From assembly GCF_030272615.1 (NCBI RefSeq), contig NC_081412.1, positions 38,136,911 to 38,200,910 on the forward strand: DNA of 64,000 bases. The letters run 5' to 3'. Below are positions 10,454-22,065 of the stretch, piece by piece. The notes beneath the pieces are model-generated. The model saw only the letters and a list, made by a program, of their open reading frames with translations. It ran no database searches and was not told the DNA's origin. A program made the position numbers and the translations under genes. This DNA is from Cryptomeria japonica. Its lineage: Eukaryota; Streptophyta; Pinopsida; Cupressales; Cupressaceae. Positions within the stretch are counted from its first letter, which is position 1, and the number at the start of each line of letters is the position of its first letter.

Positions 10454-13400
10454 ATGGCAAATCCTTCAGTTGAGTTGTTGACTTCACACAACTATCACAC
10501 CTGGAAGCCCCGCATCACGAGGCTTCTCAGGGCATGACGGTTGTGGGCTTCTTTGGATGAGGTTCAGCAAGTACTGCAGTGTCCTTATGAGATTCTTATG
10601 CACTGGAACAAGCTGGATGAGGCCATGGGTTTGATCTCTTTGCATGTCTCTGACAGTCTTTTGTTTCACCTTGATGAGTTGCTTACTCCTCGGGATATGT
10701 GGTTGAAGTTTGATTCTCTCTTCAGGAGGGTCAATGAGATTCGGGCATTACAGATTGAGGCAGAGTTGATTTCTTTGTCACCTGATTCCTTTCCCACTAT
10801 TGAGGATTTTTTGAACAAATTCAAAACTGCCAGATCTGTTCTTCAAGGATGTGGAAAGAACAAGACTGATACAGAGTGCATTCATTTGATCCTTTAAAGC
10901 TATGGGGTCACTTTCAGTTTTTTGCCTCTGCTTTCTACTCCACCATGGATGGCTTAGGTACCCATTTCAACATGCCTACCTTTGATGTCTTTTGTGAGTG
11001 ATTGTCTCGTGAGCAGTCTCATCTTTCTTAGCTGGATAAGCTCTCAAGCTCCAAGAACAAAGCATTGGTTGCTCAATCCTCTAAGGATAAGGAGAAACAA
11101 ATGCAAAAACTGAAGCCCAAGAAGGATTCTGCAGGCAATGAGTCTTCCTCCAAGACACCTCCTAAGTCAGATTCTAAACCTCCGTCTACTCCCAAGCAAG
11201 GGAAATCTTCACAGTCTGGTGAGTCTTCCTCCAAGACTAAGAAGAAATCAGGCGACACTTGCAGTTTTTGTGGCAAGGAAGGACATCCAGTTTCCAGGTG
11301 TTGGAAATGATTAGAGGCTTTAGAGGAAGCCATGTAGCAGCATCATATTTCCTCACCTCGGGTGTCTTCTCCTTCCACAGGGAAAGGTCATGCTCTCACT
11401 GCTAGAGCTTCGACCTATGGGTCCACATGGATTCTAGATTCTGGTGCTTCTCACCATATGACACACACTCAACAGTTGGTTACTTCTCTTGCCTCTTGTG
11501 GTATTTCATAGATTGCAATGGGTGACTCAGTTCAGCTTTTCGTCTTGGGTTCAGGTTTTGTCTCTTTGGATGGGGGTACTCTACAGGATGTTCTGGTTGT
11601 CCCTAACATCTCGACGAACCTCCTGTCCATTTATCAGATTTGCCAATCTGGCTCTGGTAAGATAGTTGAGTTCTCACCACATGATGTGGTTATTCGAGAC
11701 CTCCATGACCCTGATTTGGTTGTGGCTATTGGTAGTGTGGATTCTACATCTCGTATCTACAGATTTGATGAATTTGAGCCCACTTTGGGTACAGATTCAT
11801 CTCTCATAGCACATGCAGATTTAGTGAGTAAGCTTTGGCATGAGTGATTGGGCCATGTCAATTATAGATATCTTCAGTAGATGAGTACACAGGCACTTGT
11901 TCTTGGGCTCCCACAGAATTCCTGCACTGATGGTGTTTGTCATGGTTGTGTGCTTGGCAAGCATCACAGAGATCCCTTTCTGAAGGGAAGAGCCTCTCGT
12001 GCTTTGGCACCCTTGGAGTTGATTCAAAGTGACCTCATGTCATTTCCCACTCCTTTTTCAGGGGCCAAATATGTACTCACGTTTATTGATGACTTCTCCA
12101 GACGCACATGGGTGTACTTTCTTAAGTACAAGTCTGATGTCTTTGATTCATTTCGAATCTTCAAGACATATGTAGAGAAGCAGTCTGGCTGTTCTATTTA
12201 GCGGATACGTATCGATAATGGGGGGGAGTATGTGAATCAGGCTTTCAGAGATTTTTGCATTGAGAATGGTTTGCAGCATCAATTTACTGTTCCCTACACC
12301 CCTCAGCATAATGGTGTCGTTGAATGCAAGAACAGAACTTTACGGGAGATGGTGAATTGTATGATTCAGTCCAGGTCCATGGATTCATCATTTTGGGCTG
12401 AGGCAGTCAATTGTGCCAACTATATTTAGAATCGGATGCCTCACGAGGCTATTCAACATATGACTCCTGAGGAGGCTTGGTCTCATGACAAGCCTGATGT
12501 TTCTTTTTTTTGAGTTTTTGGCAGTGAGGCATGGGCCTTTATTCCTGATGCTCAGAGGAAAGCCATGGAGTGGAAGAGCTGACCACTCATTTTTGTTGGC
12601 TACTATGAGGATGTTAAGGCATACAGGTTGTTTGATCCTAATTCTAGAGAGGTCTTGTTTCGACGGGATGTTCAGTTTGATGAACGTCTTCCCACAATGG
12701 ATACCCCGACTCCAGTGTCTACTCCTCTGCCTACTTCGGCCATTGCACCCCTTCAAGATCTTTTTGAGGATGATTCTGATGATGGTGTTGATGATCCACC
12801 ATCCCCACCTCCACCTGCTCCACCTCAGATGCCTAAGTGGGCTCGCCTTACTATTGAGGCGGCAGGTCCTATGGCTGGTGATCCTTCAGATACTCGTTGC
12901 ACTTGTTCTCATATAGTGGGTTCCAGTCTTTTGAGTCATGCTATTTCAGATGATCCTCAAAAGTTTTCAGAGGCGACAGGTCACCCTGAGTGGGATTGTG
13001 CTATGGAGGAGGAGTATTCTTCTTTGATGAGGAATCATACTTGGGATCTTTGTCCTCTTCCTAAGGGCAGAAAGATAGTTAGGTGTCGCTGGTTGTATCG
13101 CACTAAATATGTTGTTGATGGTTCCATTGATAAGTACAAAGTCTGTCTTGTTATGAAGGGGTTTTCACAGGTTGAGGGTATTGATTACTATGAGACATTT
13201 GCCCCTGTTGCCAAGATGAATTCCATTCACTTTGTACTATCTCTTGCAGCTTCTTGGCATTGGCCTATTTTTTAGATGGATGTGAAGAGTGCCTTCTTGC
13301 ATGGGGATTTACAGGAGGAAATCTACATGGAACAACCCCAAGGATTTGTGTAGGATAGTTCTTTGGTTTGCAGACTTTGACGTTCATTGTATGGTCTCAA

Positions 13401-14487
13401 ACAAGCCCCTCAAGCTTGGTATGAGAAGATGGACTCTTTCTTGCTCTCCATTGGGTTCTCCCACAATCATTCTGATCACACAGTGTACATTCAGTTTCTT
13501 GAGGGTGACATCCTGATTCTTGTGCTATATGTTGATGATCTTCTCATCATAGGTAGCTCATCCCTTATGATTCAGCATATTCAGTATGCCTTGATGGATC
13601 AGTTTGAGATGACAGATCTCAGTCTTTTGCACTATTTCCTTGGTCTTCAGGTGATTCAATGTTCTGATGGGATCTCTCTCTACTAGCAGAAGTATGCTCT
13701 TGACATGCTTCAGCGCTTCGGCATGCTTGATTGCAAGCCTTCTCCCACTCCATTTCAGTCAGGGGTTGTTTTGACTATAGCTTGTCCCACTCCTTCGGTC
13801 GATTCTACACTTTACATGCAGTTGGTTGGCAGTTTGTTGTACCTGACTCACACCCATCCTGATATTTCCTTTGCAATTGGTCTTGTCTCTTGATTCTCCC
13901 ATGATCCTCATGAGAGTCATTGGCAAGCTGCCAAATGTATTTTGAGGTACATTCAGGGCACTAGTTCTCATGGCATTCACTACACATCAGGGGACCCTCA
14001 CATTGTTGGCTACACTAACTCAGATTGGGCTGGTGATGTCACTGATCAGAAGTCTACTTCTGGCTTTGTTTTCTATCTTGGCTCTGGTCCTATCACATGG
14101 TCTTGCAAGAAGCAAACTACTCATCCATTATCATCTACAGAGTCTGAGTACCGAGCTGGTGTGCTCGCTAGTCAGGAGATCTTATGGCTTCGACAGTTGA
14201 TGACTGAGTTTGGTTTTCCTCCTGATAGTCCCATTGTTCTTTGGTGTGACAATCAGAGTGCTATTCATATTTCCCGCAACCCGGTAGAGCATCAGCGGAC
14301 GAAGCACATTGAGCTTCAAATGCATTTCATCCGTCAGTTGATTCAGGATGGTGTTCTCATTCTAGAGTACATTCCCACTTCCGAGTAGGTTGCAGACATC
14401 TTCACGAAACCTTTTGCATCGTCACGCTATCTTCAGTTGCGCTCTATGCTTGGGGTGAAGGAAGTTGTCCTTGGGGGGTCTTTATGA
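10454..14487 (+). pseudogene. copia gag-pol polyprotein relic (gag, PR, IN, RT, RNase H)
   Basis: Gag begins MANPSVELLTSHNYHTWK and ends with a CCHC zinc knuckle CSFCGKEGHPVSRC (about 11263-11304). Protease has WILDSGASHHM (about 11430). Integrase shows the HHCC region (LGHVNYRYL ... CHGCVLGKHH), the core D in LIQSDL, D in RIDNGGEYV and E in GVVECKNRT. RT carries MDVKSAFLHGDL and the catalytic YVDD (about 13530). RNase H has YTNSDWAGD, SSTESEY and WCDNQSA. There are 19 internal stops: TGA at 10535, 10999, 11308, 11845, 12511, 12580, 13378 and 13891; TAG at 11029, 11335, 11509, 11878, 12199, 12427, 13273, 13351, 13684 and 14386; TAA at 10895. There is a single frameshift, between 10895 and 10999. 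From 10999 to the final TGA at 14485 one frame holds throughout. Start chosen as the ATG preceding the gag N-terminus. Confidence 0.93.
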
Positions 14488-14688
14488 GGCCTTCCTTCCT
14501 CCTTCTTCTTTCAGCATGTTCTTTTATCTCTTTTTGGAGAGGAGTTTTTTCCCACTGGGTTTTCTCCTTTGTCTCCATTTCATAGAGATTTTTGTGTATT
14601 TGGGTACCTGATCAGGCCTTGTTGCCAGGACCCATCTTTCATGCTTTTAGTAGTTGTCCTAGGTTTTAGCTTCTCCTTAAGTCTAGCT

Positions 14689-14698
14689 TAAGGGGGGG
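14689..14698 (+). other. Polypurine tract of the copia element
   Basis: TAAGGGGGGG sits immediately before the TG of the 3' LTR, as needed for plus-strand priming. Confidence 0.8.
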
Positions 14699-15070
14699 TG
14701 TTGGAGTAATTGGGTCTTTACTTGATTAATTAAACATTATTTGTTTAATTCTTTAAGTTCCCAATTATCTTTTTACACTTAAGCTAACATTAGGTGCATA
14801 TTAATTAATTATTTTATTAATTATTATGTGCAAGCCTAGGGTTTTCCCTTTTTAGGGTTTCTTGACCTATTAGAGGTTAATTTTTCTTTTCATTGTATTA
14901 TCTTTTCATAATACTTTTTTGGTGAATTGGAGCTCTCATCTTTTGAGAATAGTTTTCCTGTGTTTTGTGTGTTCTTTAGATTATTGCTTCATTGCTTCTC
15001 CTTGTAACAGGTTATTCGGCTTGCAGAAGATCTTCAGGTTACTGTGGGGTTGTATTTCTCAACTCCTATA
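14699..15070 (+). repeat. 3' LTR of the copia element
   Basis: It begins TGTTGGAGT and ends ACTCCTATA, which looks like a decayed inverted terminal repeat (expected ACTCCAACA). Length 372 bp. The left boundary is fixed by the polypurine tract, the right boundary by the start of the downstream 2-kb repeat. Confidence 0.75.
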
Positions 15071-17068
15071 ATTTTGGGCTTCAAGGAGTCCAATTACTTT
15101 TATATTGCTAGCCCCTTATCACTAATCATTGATCTGATGGTTCACCAAATATAAACCATTTTTCATCCTTGGTGTTTATAAAAGTGAAGTGATGAAGCTA
15201 AAGAAGTTGTGAAGAGGATGTTTCAAGTTAAGGATTAATTATTATTGTTTGAAAGACCAATGTGTGAGTTGCAATTGGGTTCATTGCTACAAAAACAAAT
15301 CAATACGCATTTGCATGGTCTTAAGTGGCATGTTTAGTGATGTCAATCTTACCTTTGGTGGAACTACTTAATGATGGGTAGTTTGAATGATTTACATGTG
15401 TGCTTTTTAGTGGCTAATTTGTGATTACAATAAATCAAGTCTCTCAATTGTTTATATTTCCTAATAGTGTGTCTATCTCTTGATTTGTTGATCTAAAGAC
15501 CTATAAAGAGACCAAGATCTACTTCTTACTTCCCATCAAATGATTATGTTTATGTGTGTTCCTTAGTCTTTAACCACTACATGTATTTTCTATTCATCTC
15601 ATATTGTTATATCTTACTTATTAGAATTTATGCATTGATGCATCATACTTTCTAGAGTTACATACTAAGCCCACGTTGATATGTCATGCTTCTAGAGATT
15701 CCATTTTGATCTTTCATAGACATAGTGACTCTTTTGTAGTTCTTCTGACTTAAAAGGAATCATGACTTGCCTTACTACACACTAAGATTCCACTACCACA
15801 TCCATATTCAAGGGCTTCATGCTTACTCCTACCCCGAGTTGTTGAATTTTCTAGCACACAAGACAATTGTGGGGGTGAAGTTGTATAAATAAATCTTAAG
15901 CCAATTCCCTTAACAATAATTTATCTTTAACACTTAATCCATATAATGATATGAGCATGAAAACCATAACACACCATACACAAAGGAACACCAAATTTTA
16001 TGTGGAAGACCATATTAGGAGAAAAAATAATGTGAAAAATGCTATTCTCAATATATGAACACCTATTAGGGTGACACTAGTTAAGCTAATTTTTACAAAG
16101 AAAGACTCATTGCTCGAGATAAAGAAAGAAGGGCTCACTGCCAAAATGAATAATAATAAAAGAGAAATAATCCACCATTGATGCACCTCTACAACCATGC
16201 AATCTGTAGATACCTTCGGCTCATTGCTTCTAGAAGTTGACTCATGAAAGTCCACACTACTCGACACTTTTCACCAACTTAAACATCAACCATCAATCAA
16301 TTAGGAAGATAGATCATCTTTTTAACACACCTTCATCACATCTTACTTTCTTTCACGTCACATCTACAAGCACTCTCTTCATATACCTCTATTTATATCA
16401 TCCTCTTGCAAAACCTCCTAAGGTCAGCTGAGCATCTTAACTGAACATAAAACAAATTAGCTAGGTACTAAACATTCCTGCAATGAAAAAGAATTTAAAG
16501 TGGACCACAACACATCTTAACTAAGACCAAAATAAACATCAAACATGTTATACAACAATCCATAATCATCAGAGCAATAATCTGAAGTGTAAACACCCGA
16601 GGTTGGTCAAACCTAGAGTAAAACACCATCAAACTTTGAAATCATGCTTTCAAAGCCCAAGAACACATGCCAACTAAATGGAATGAAGCTAAGGACATTA
16701 TTAACTTAAATCAAAAACCGCAACACCAAAGTCATGACACAGAGAAATGTGAAGCATGCATTTCATATGGAAACACTATCAAACATTGTCAAATATACTG
16801 GTAAATGCAACTTCCTTAGCACAACAATCCAAAGCACCAAATCTAGAATATAACATTTCTAAACACTACTTAACAACATATCCAAAATACATGAATAAAT
16901 GTATAATGTAGAAGATATGCGGAGAAAATCTCTTCAGCACAACTGCACAAAGAACTCGACATCAATTATACTAAATAAACACTAATGACACCCAAAGCGT
17001 CTTGACATCAATGACATCTCATTAATAGCTCATTTTGATCAACCTTGCAACACAAGAACTCATATTTC
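15071..17068 (+). repeat. 2-kb direct repeat, copy 1 (no SINE)
   Basis: Nearly colinear with 17138-19452, from ATTTTGGGCTTCAAGGAG to CACAAG.ACTCATATTT. It contains the G-rich tract (15868-15880) and the TGGAAGACC..AGGAGAAAA motif near 16000. It has no coding capacity and carries the pre-insertion state for the SINE in copy 2 (around 15955). Confidence 0.85.
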
Positions 17069-18033
17069 TACAAGAAAGATACGAGGGTTTGAATTGTGAA
17101 GAGGAATATTGGTATTTTCCTAGATCCATTGTGGCCAATTTTGGGCTTCAAGGAGTCAAATAGCTTTTATATCGCTAGCTCCTTATCACTAATCATTGAT
17201 GTGATGGTTCACCAAATATAAACCAGTTTTCATCCTTGGTGTTTATAAAAGTGAAGTGATGAAGCTAAATAAGTTGTGAACAGGATGTTTCAAGTTAAGG
17301 ATTAATTATTATTGTTTGAAAGACCAATGTGTGAGTTGCAATTGGGTTCATCGCTACAAAAACACATCAATAAGCATTGCATGGTCTTAAGTGGCATGTT
17401 TAGTGATGTCAATCTTATCTTGTTGGAATTACTAATGATGGGTAGTTTGAATGGTTTACATGTGTGCTTTTCAGTTGCTAATTTTGGGTTACAATACATC
17501 AAGTCTCTCAATTGTTTATATTTCCTAATAGTGTGTCTATCTCTTGATTTGTTGATCTAAAGACCTATAAAGAGACCAAGATCTACTTCTTACTTCCCAT
17601 CAAATGATTATGTTTATGTGTGTTCCTTAGTCTTTAACCACTACATGTATTTCATATTCATCTCATATTGTTATATCTTACTTATTAGAATTTATGCATT
17701 GATGCATCATACTTTCTAGAGTAACATACTAAGCCCACATTGATATGTCATGCTTCTAGAGATTCTACTTTGATCTTTCATAGCAATAATGACTCTTTTG
17801 TAGTTCTCCTGACTTAAAAGGAATCATGACTTCCCTTACTACACACTAAGATTCCACTGCCACATCCATATATTCAAGGGCTTCATGCTTACTCCTACCC
17901 CAAGTTGTTGAATTTTATAACACACAAGACAATTGGGGGGTAAAGTTGTATAAATAAATATTAAACCAATTCCCTTAAATCAAATCAATAATAATTTATC
18001 TTTAACACTTAATCCATATAATGATATGAGAAT

Positions 18034-18262
18034 AGTCCCGAACGGTAGATGAGTTGGTTTGGGCCATGGGTTTGCTCCCCATTGATCTTGGGTTCAACTC
18101 CTATCAGGCTTACCTGGTGCTTGGGGCTTGCAGGCGTCTCCGCACCTCTAGTGGACTAGTCTCGCCTCAGCTCACCATTCCTTGAACCCCAACTTGGCAT
18201 CCATAAGACCAAGGTAAGGCGAGGGGAGACGTTGGGCTGGGTCGTGGGGATGCCACTGGGTT

Positions 18263-18323
<61 letters not shown>
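18034..18323 (+). mobile_element. tRNA-derived SINE with (AT)n tail
   Basis: The insertion is flanked by ATATGAGAAT at 18024-18033 and 18319-18328, and copy 1 of the host repeat has a single uninterrupted site (GATATGAGCATGAAAA). Near the 5' end are RNA polymerase III promoter boxes: box A-like TAGATGAGTTGG (about 18045-18056) and box B GGTTCAACTCC (18091-18101). The body is about 230 bp and is followed by about 28 AT dinucleotides (18265-18322). SINEs are mobilised in trans by LINE machinery. The tail being AT rather than poly-A is consistent with some plant families. I do not assign a family. Confidence 0.8.
18265..18322. repeat. (AT)n microsatellite, SINE tail
   Basis: Uninterrupted AT dinucleotides that form the 3' tail of the SINE and run into the target-site duplication. 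Likely length-polymorphic. Confidence 0.95.
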
Positions 18324-18326
<3 letters not shown>

Positions 18327-19452
18327 ATGAAAATCATAACACACCATACACAAAGAAACACCAAATTTTACGTGGAAAACCACATTAGGGGAAAAACCAA
18401 TGTGGAAAATGTTATTCTCAATATATGAACACCTGTTAGGGTGACACTAGTTAAGGTGATTTTTACAAAGAAAGGCTCACTACTCGAGATAAAGAAAGAA
18501 GGGCTCATTGTCGAAGGGTTCACTGCCAAAATGAAGAAGAATAAAAGAGAAATAATCCACCACTAATACACCTCTGCAACCATATGATCTATAGATACCT
18601 TCGGCTCGTTGCTTCTAGTAGCTAACTCATGAAAGTCCACACTGCTCGACACTTTTCACCAACTTAAACATCAGTCATCAATCAATTAGAAAGATAGATC
18701 ATCTTTTGAACACACCTTCATCACATCTTACTTTCTTTCACATCACATCTACATGCACTCTCTTCATATACCTCTATTTATATCATCCTCTTGCAAAACC
18801 TCCTAAGGTCGGCTAAGCATCTTAACTAAACATAAAACAAATTAGGTCGACACTAAACATTCCTACAACGGAAAACAATTTAAAGTGGACCACAACACAT
18901 CTTAACTAAGACCAAAAAAACATCAAACACATTTTACAACAATCCATAATCATCGAAGAAATAATATGAAGTGTAAACACCTGAGGTTGGCCAAACCTAG
19001 AGTAAAACACCATCGAACTTTGAAATCATGCTTTCGAAGCCCAAGAACACATGTCAACTAAATGGAATGAAGCTAAGGACATTATTAAATTAAATCAAAA
19101 ACCGCAACACCAAAAGCCATGACGCAGAGAAATGTGAAGCATGCATTTCATATGGAAACACTATCAAGCATTGTCAAATATACTGGTAAACGCAACTTCC
19201 TTAGCACAACAATCCAAAGCACCAAATCTAGAATATAACATTTCTAAACATTGTTTAACAACATATCCAAACTACATGAATAAATGTATAATTTAGAAGA
19301 TATGCGGAGCAAATCTTTCAGCACAACTGCACAGAGAACTCGACATCAATTATACCAAATAGACACTAATGACACCCAAAGCATCTTGACATCAATGACA
19401 AATCATTAATAGCTCATTTTGATCAACCTTGCAACACAAGCACTCATATTTA

Positions 19453-20934
19453 TACATCTTATCATACCTTCTCTAGATTGCACATCATTACAATATGTAT
19501 TGTACATTAGGGGAATCATTCCTTCCCCCTTAACATGTTCTACCATATGTTCCTTATACATTGAGGACATCATGTTTTCCTTCACACATTACCATATTCC
19601 TACCTAAAACCACTAGGTAATTATTGTTTACCTCCACCGATATGTTCCCTTGCCCTTGGATACTACATTGAAGGAACATGACATTCTAGTACCCTATGTG
19701 CTTACATGGGTGTTTTTTGCCATTAAGGGCCACATCAATACTTTTACTATTTATTACATGGTAGAGGCATGCATCAAGGAAAAAAAATCCAGTGAGTGTT
19801 ATTCTAGTTTCTCATAAATTGAATTTCCTTCTCTTAAATGATTCTCAAACATCTCTACAACCCTAGATCCCAAATTAGAGAGATCCTACAATTAATTTTT
19901 AATTAATAGCTGGTATAGAATATGTTAAGAAGAGAATAGTAACTAGCATGTTTTCACTTTATTTATTTCTTGGATATTTTATCAAAAATGAATTTTATAA
20001 CTCCCATGTCATAATATCTACCATAAATAGATTTATTCATTCTTTGTAGCTCCCATGCCATAAAAGATGCATTTATTCTTTACAAAATAAATAAATGTTG
20101 TAACTTCCACTTGTCATCCAATATGCGTATAATAAATTTATTCATTGCTTTGAAGCTCCCTTTTTTTATTATGTTGAATGTCTTGGCCTTCCTCTTTTAT
20201 CCTACACCATGTGCTCAATAATAATATTTGCATCATAAAACAAAAATCATAATTTAAAATGTGCATTTTTTATTTTTATTTTTATTTTATATTTGAATTA
20301 ATAACTAACATATGTGTATTTTAATATTATAATAACATAAATATTTTATCTTTAGTAGTCTAATGGAATTGATTTTAATACTTTAGTCCGCTTATTTAAA
20401 TAATTGATTTAATTTAACTTACTTATTAATTATTTAATTTGATATTTTTAATAAATAAATATTTCAAACCTTACTCAAACTCAATCAAAGAATTTTGTTA
20501 AATATTTTAAAAGAGAGGGTTGTGACATCCTCATCTTAGATTGTGGATCGCCCCAATGCACTTATAGATTAGAATGTTAATAATCACCCACCAAAATTCA
20601 ACTCACTAAACTCTTTTCTGGGGTCTCATTTCAACTTATTCATTTATATATGTTATCTTTCATCAAAGTTGTTCTTAACCCAAAACACATAGTCATTCAA
20701 TAAAGAGAAGACAAGTAGAGCATCTACTTACTCTGAAGCTACTGGATATCGATTTGGATGTGAGTTGTGATCAATGGAGCTATGACCCCAACAGGTTTAT
20801 AGCAAACTTCAAAATAACCCCACATTTCTCCTGAGAACTACATCCATTCTGGGAAGAGCGAAGATCTCTAAAGAATCATAAGCTATCTATGTAAATTGAT
20901 TTGTCAAGAGTTCTGGAGGAACGAAAACCCTCGT
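19453..20934. other. AT-rich intergenic DNA, nothing recognised
   Basis: No recognisable coding or structured elements. Short T/A-rich stretches dominate 20220-20520. Confidence 0.45.
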
Positions 20935-22060
20935 GGTGTTCTTTTTATATGCCTAAACGATAATTTGATCCATCTATAAAGATGTCAAAGAAGCTCTAAA
21001 ATTGTTTGGAAAAAGAAGATTGTGATGCGAAGAAGATCGCAGATTTGTGGGTATAATGCCAAGAGAATAATGAATTAAATCCAGACAACGATGCGTTCCC
21101 AATTGATGAAAATTTTGAGAATCTCTAGGATGAGGCTCGTGAGATGCAACCTTTTCCTCGTGACACAAGTCGAATACAAAAAAAGAAGATGGAGGAGAGA
21201 CCAGAATGCCCCCCACCAGCACAGGTAGTTCAAATTTACGATGTCACAAGGCAAAGAAGTAGTCAGACTTTAATGAAGATTATCGGCTCCTCAGTAGACT
21301 CGAGCATCTTTTGGGTCCACGAGTGAAGGTCTTCTTTAGGCACTTCATCATAGCTCAAGAAGAAAAAGAGAAGATAACTAGACCTTAGCAATCAAGATAA
21401 AGGGGAGGAGGTGGAAGTGGTCATAGTGACACAACTACAATAGTCCCCGTTATGTAGGTACACTTCACTCCCCCTATCCTCTCTACTCAATCTTTAGTCT
21501 CCTATTTTCAATCTATAACTTCTACCACTTCTCAATATGTGGTCTCCATCCTTGTATCCACACCTAAGTCTATATGTGCTTCCACATTTCCATTATCAAC
21601 CATGTAGGTTACTTTGTCGCCTCTCCATTTTTCTCATGCACTACAAAGCATTCCCCCTTCTCTCCCTCTACCTTGAATATTTTGTCCTCCCTGTCGACGG
21701 GAATAGAAGAAGTCACTTCTCAGATTTTGATTTCTTTTGGTCTCCTTGCTAGTATCCCCTTCGTGGGGCAATATATTAATCTCCCACAATTTACCGTCAA
21801 CAGACCAAGGCTACCAAGAAGGTTCAAGAGGTTCTAGAATTGAAAAAAATAAGAAAGAAAGAAGGTTTGGCTCCTGCTCCTCCCAAAATGAAATCCTTCT
21901 ACAATCCGATACAATAGACATTAAGGGTGGCCCATATGACACCTACCGTCAAGAAATTAGATAGACAAATACAACCAAAAGACTATTTAGTCCATGTTGT
22001 TGGCTTGAACCTTCGCCAAGCTTGTCCCTTGAATACAATGAAACTGTTGAATCTATCGCA
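20935..22060 (+). pseudogene. Relic of an unrecognised protein-coding sequence
   Basis: The plus strand has a readable but broken sequence such as DCDAKKIADLWV, NNELNPDNDAFPIDENFENL, DEAREMQPFPRD and RQRSSQTLMKIIGSSVDSS (about 21010-21320), then a Pro/Ser/Leu-rich low-complexity part, then KKLDRQIQPKDYLVHVVG near 21950. Stops interrupt it, several being TAG. I do not recognise the family. It may be the N-terminal part of the same transposon-like ORF as 24070-24500, split by repeat A copy 2. Confidence 0.35.
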
Positions 22061-22065
22061 GGACT

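Larger units (their letters stand above)
9160..15070 (+). mobile_element. Ty1/copia LTR retrotransposon, 5' LTR almost absent
   Basis: Gene order is gag, protease, integrase, reverse transcriptase, RNase H, which is diagnostic of Ty1/copia. A primer-binding site is at 9177, the gag-pol frame runs 10454-14487, a polypurine tract ends at 14698 and the 3' LTR spans 14699-15070. The left end keeps only about 16 bp resembling the LTR end (GTATTTATACTCCTATA at 9160-9176, against GTATTTCTCAACTCCTATA at the 3' LTR end). Upstream of that is repeat A rather than a 5' LTR. No target-site duplication could be identified. All proteins are interrupted by stops, so it cannot move by itself. Confidence 0.9.
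17138..19452 (+). repeat. 2-kb direct repeat, copy 2 (with SINE insertion)
   Basis: Second copy of the same unit, separated from the first by about 70 bp of unrelated sequence (17069-17137). Apart from scattered substitutions and short indels, the extra length is the insertion at about 18034-18323. Being a tandem pair, it may come from unequal crossing-over or from an ectopic duplication. Ends are not TG...CA with a PBS, so I do not call the pair LTRs. Confidence 0.85.

Noticed and set aside
12485-12916. Plus-strand frame of 143 codons, Leu/Met-rich
   Set aside because: Out-of-frame shadow of the copia integrase/RT frame.
18045-18101. Possible tRNA gene (box A and box B)
   Set aside because: No cloverleaf could be formed, and target duplication plus tail show it is the head of a SINE.
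15071-19452. The two 2-kb repeats as the LTRs of one retrotransposon
   Set aside because: The 70-bp spacer has no PBS or PPT and the ends are not TG...CA with a target duplication.
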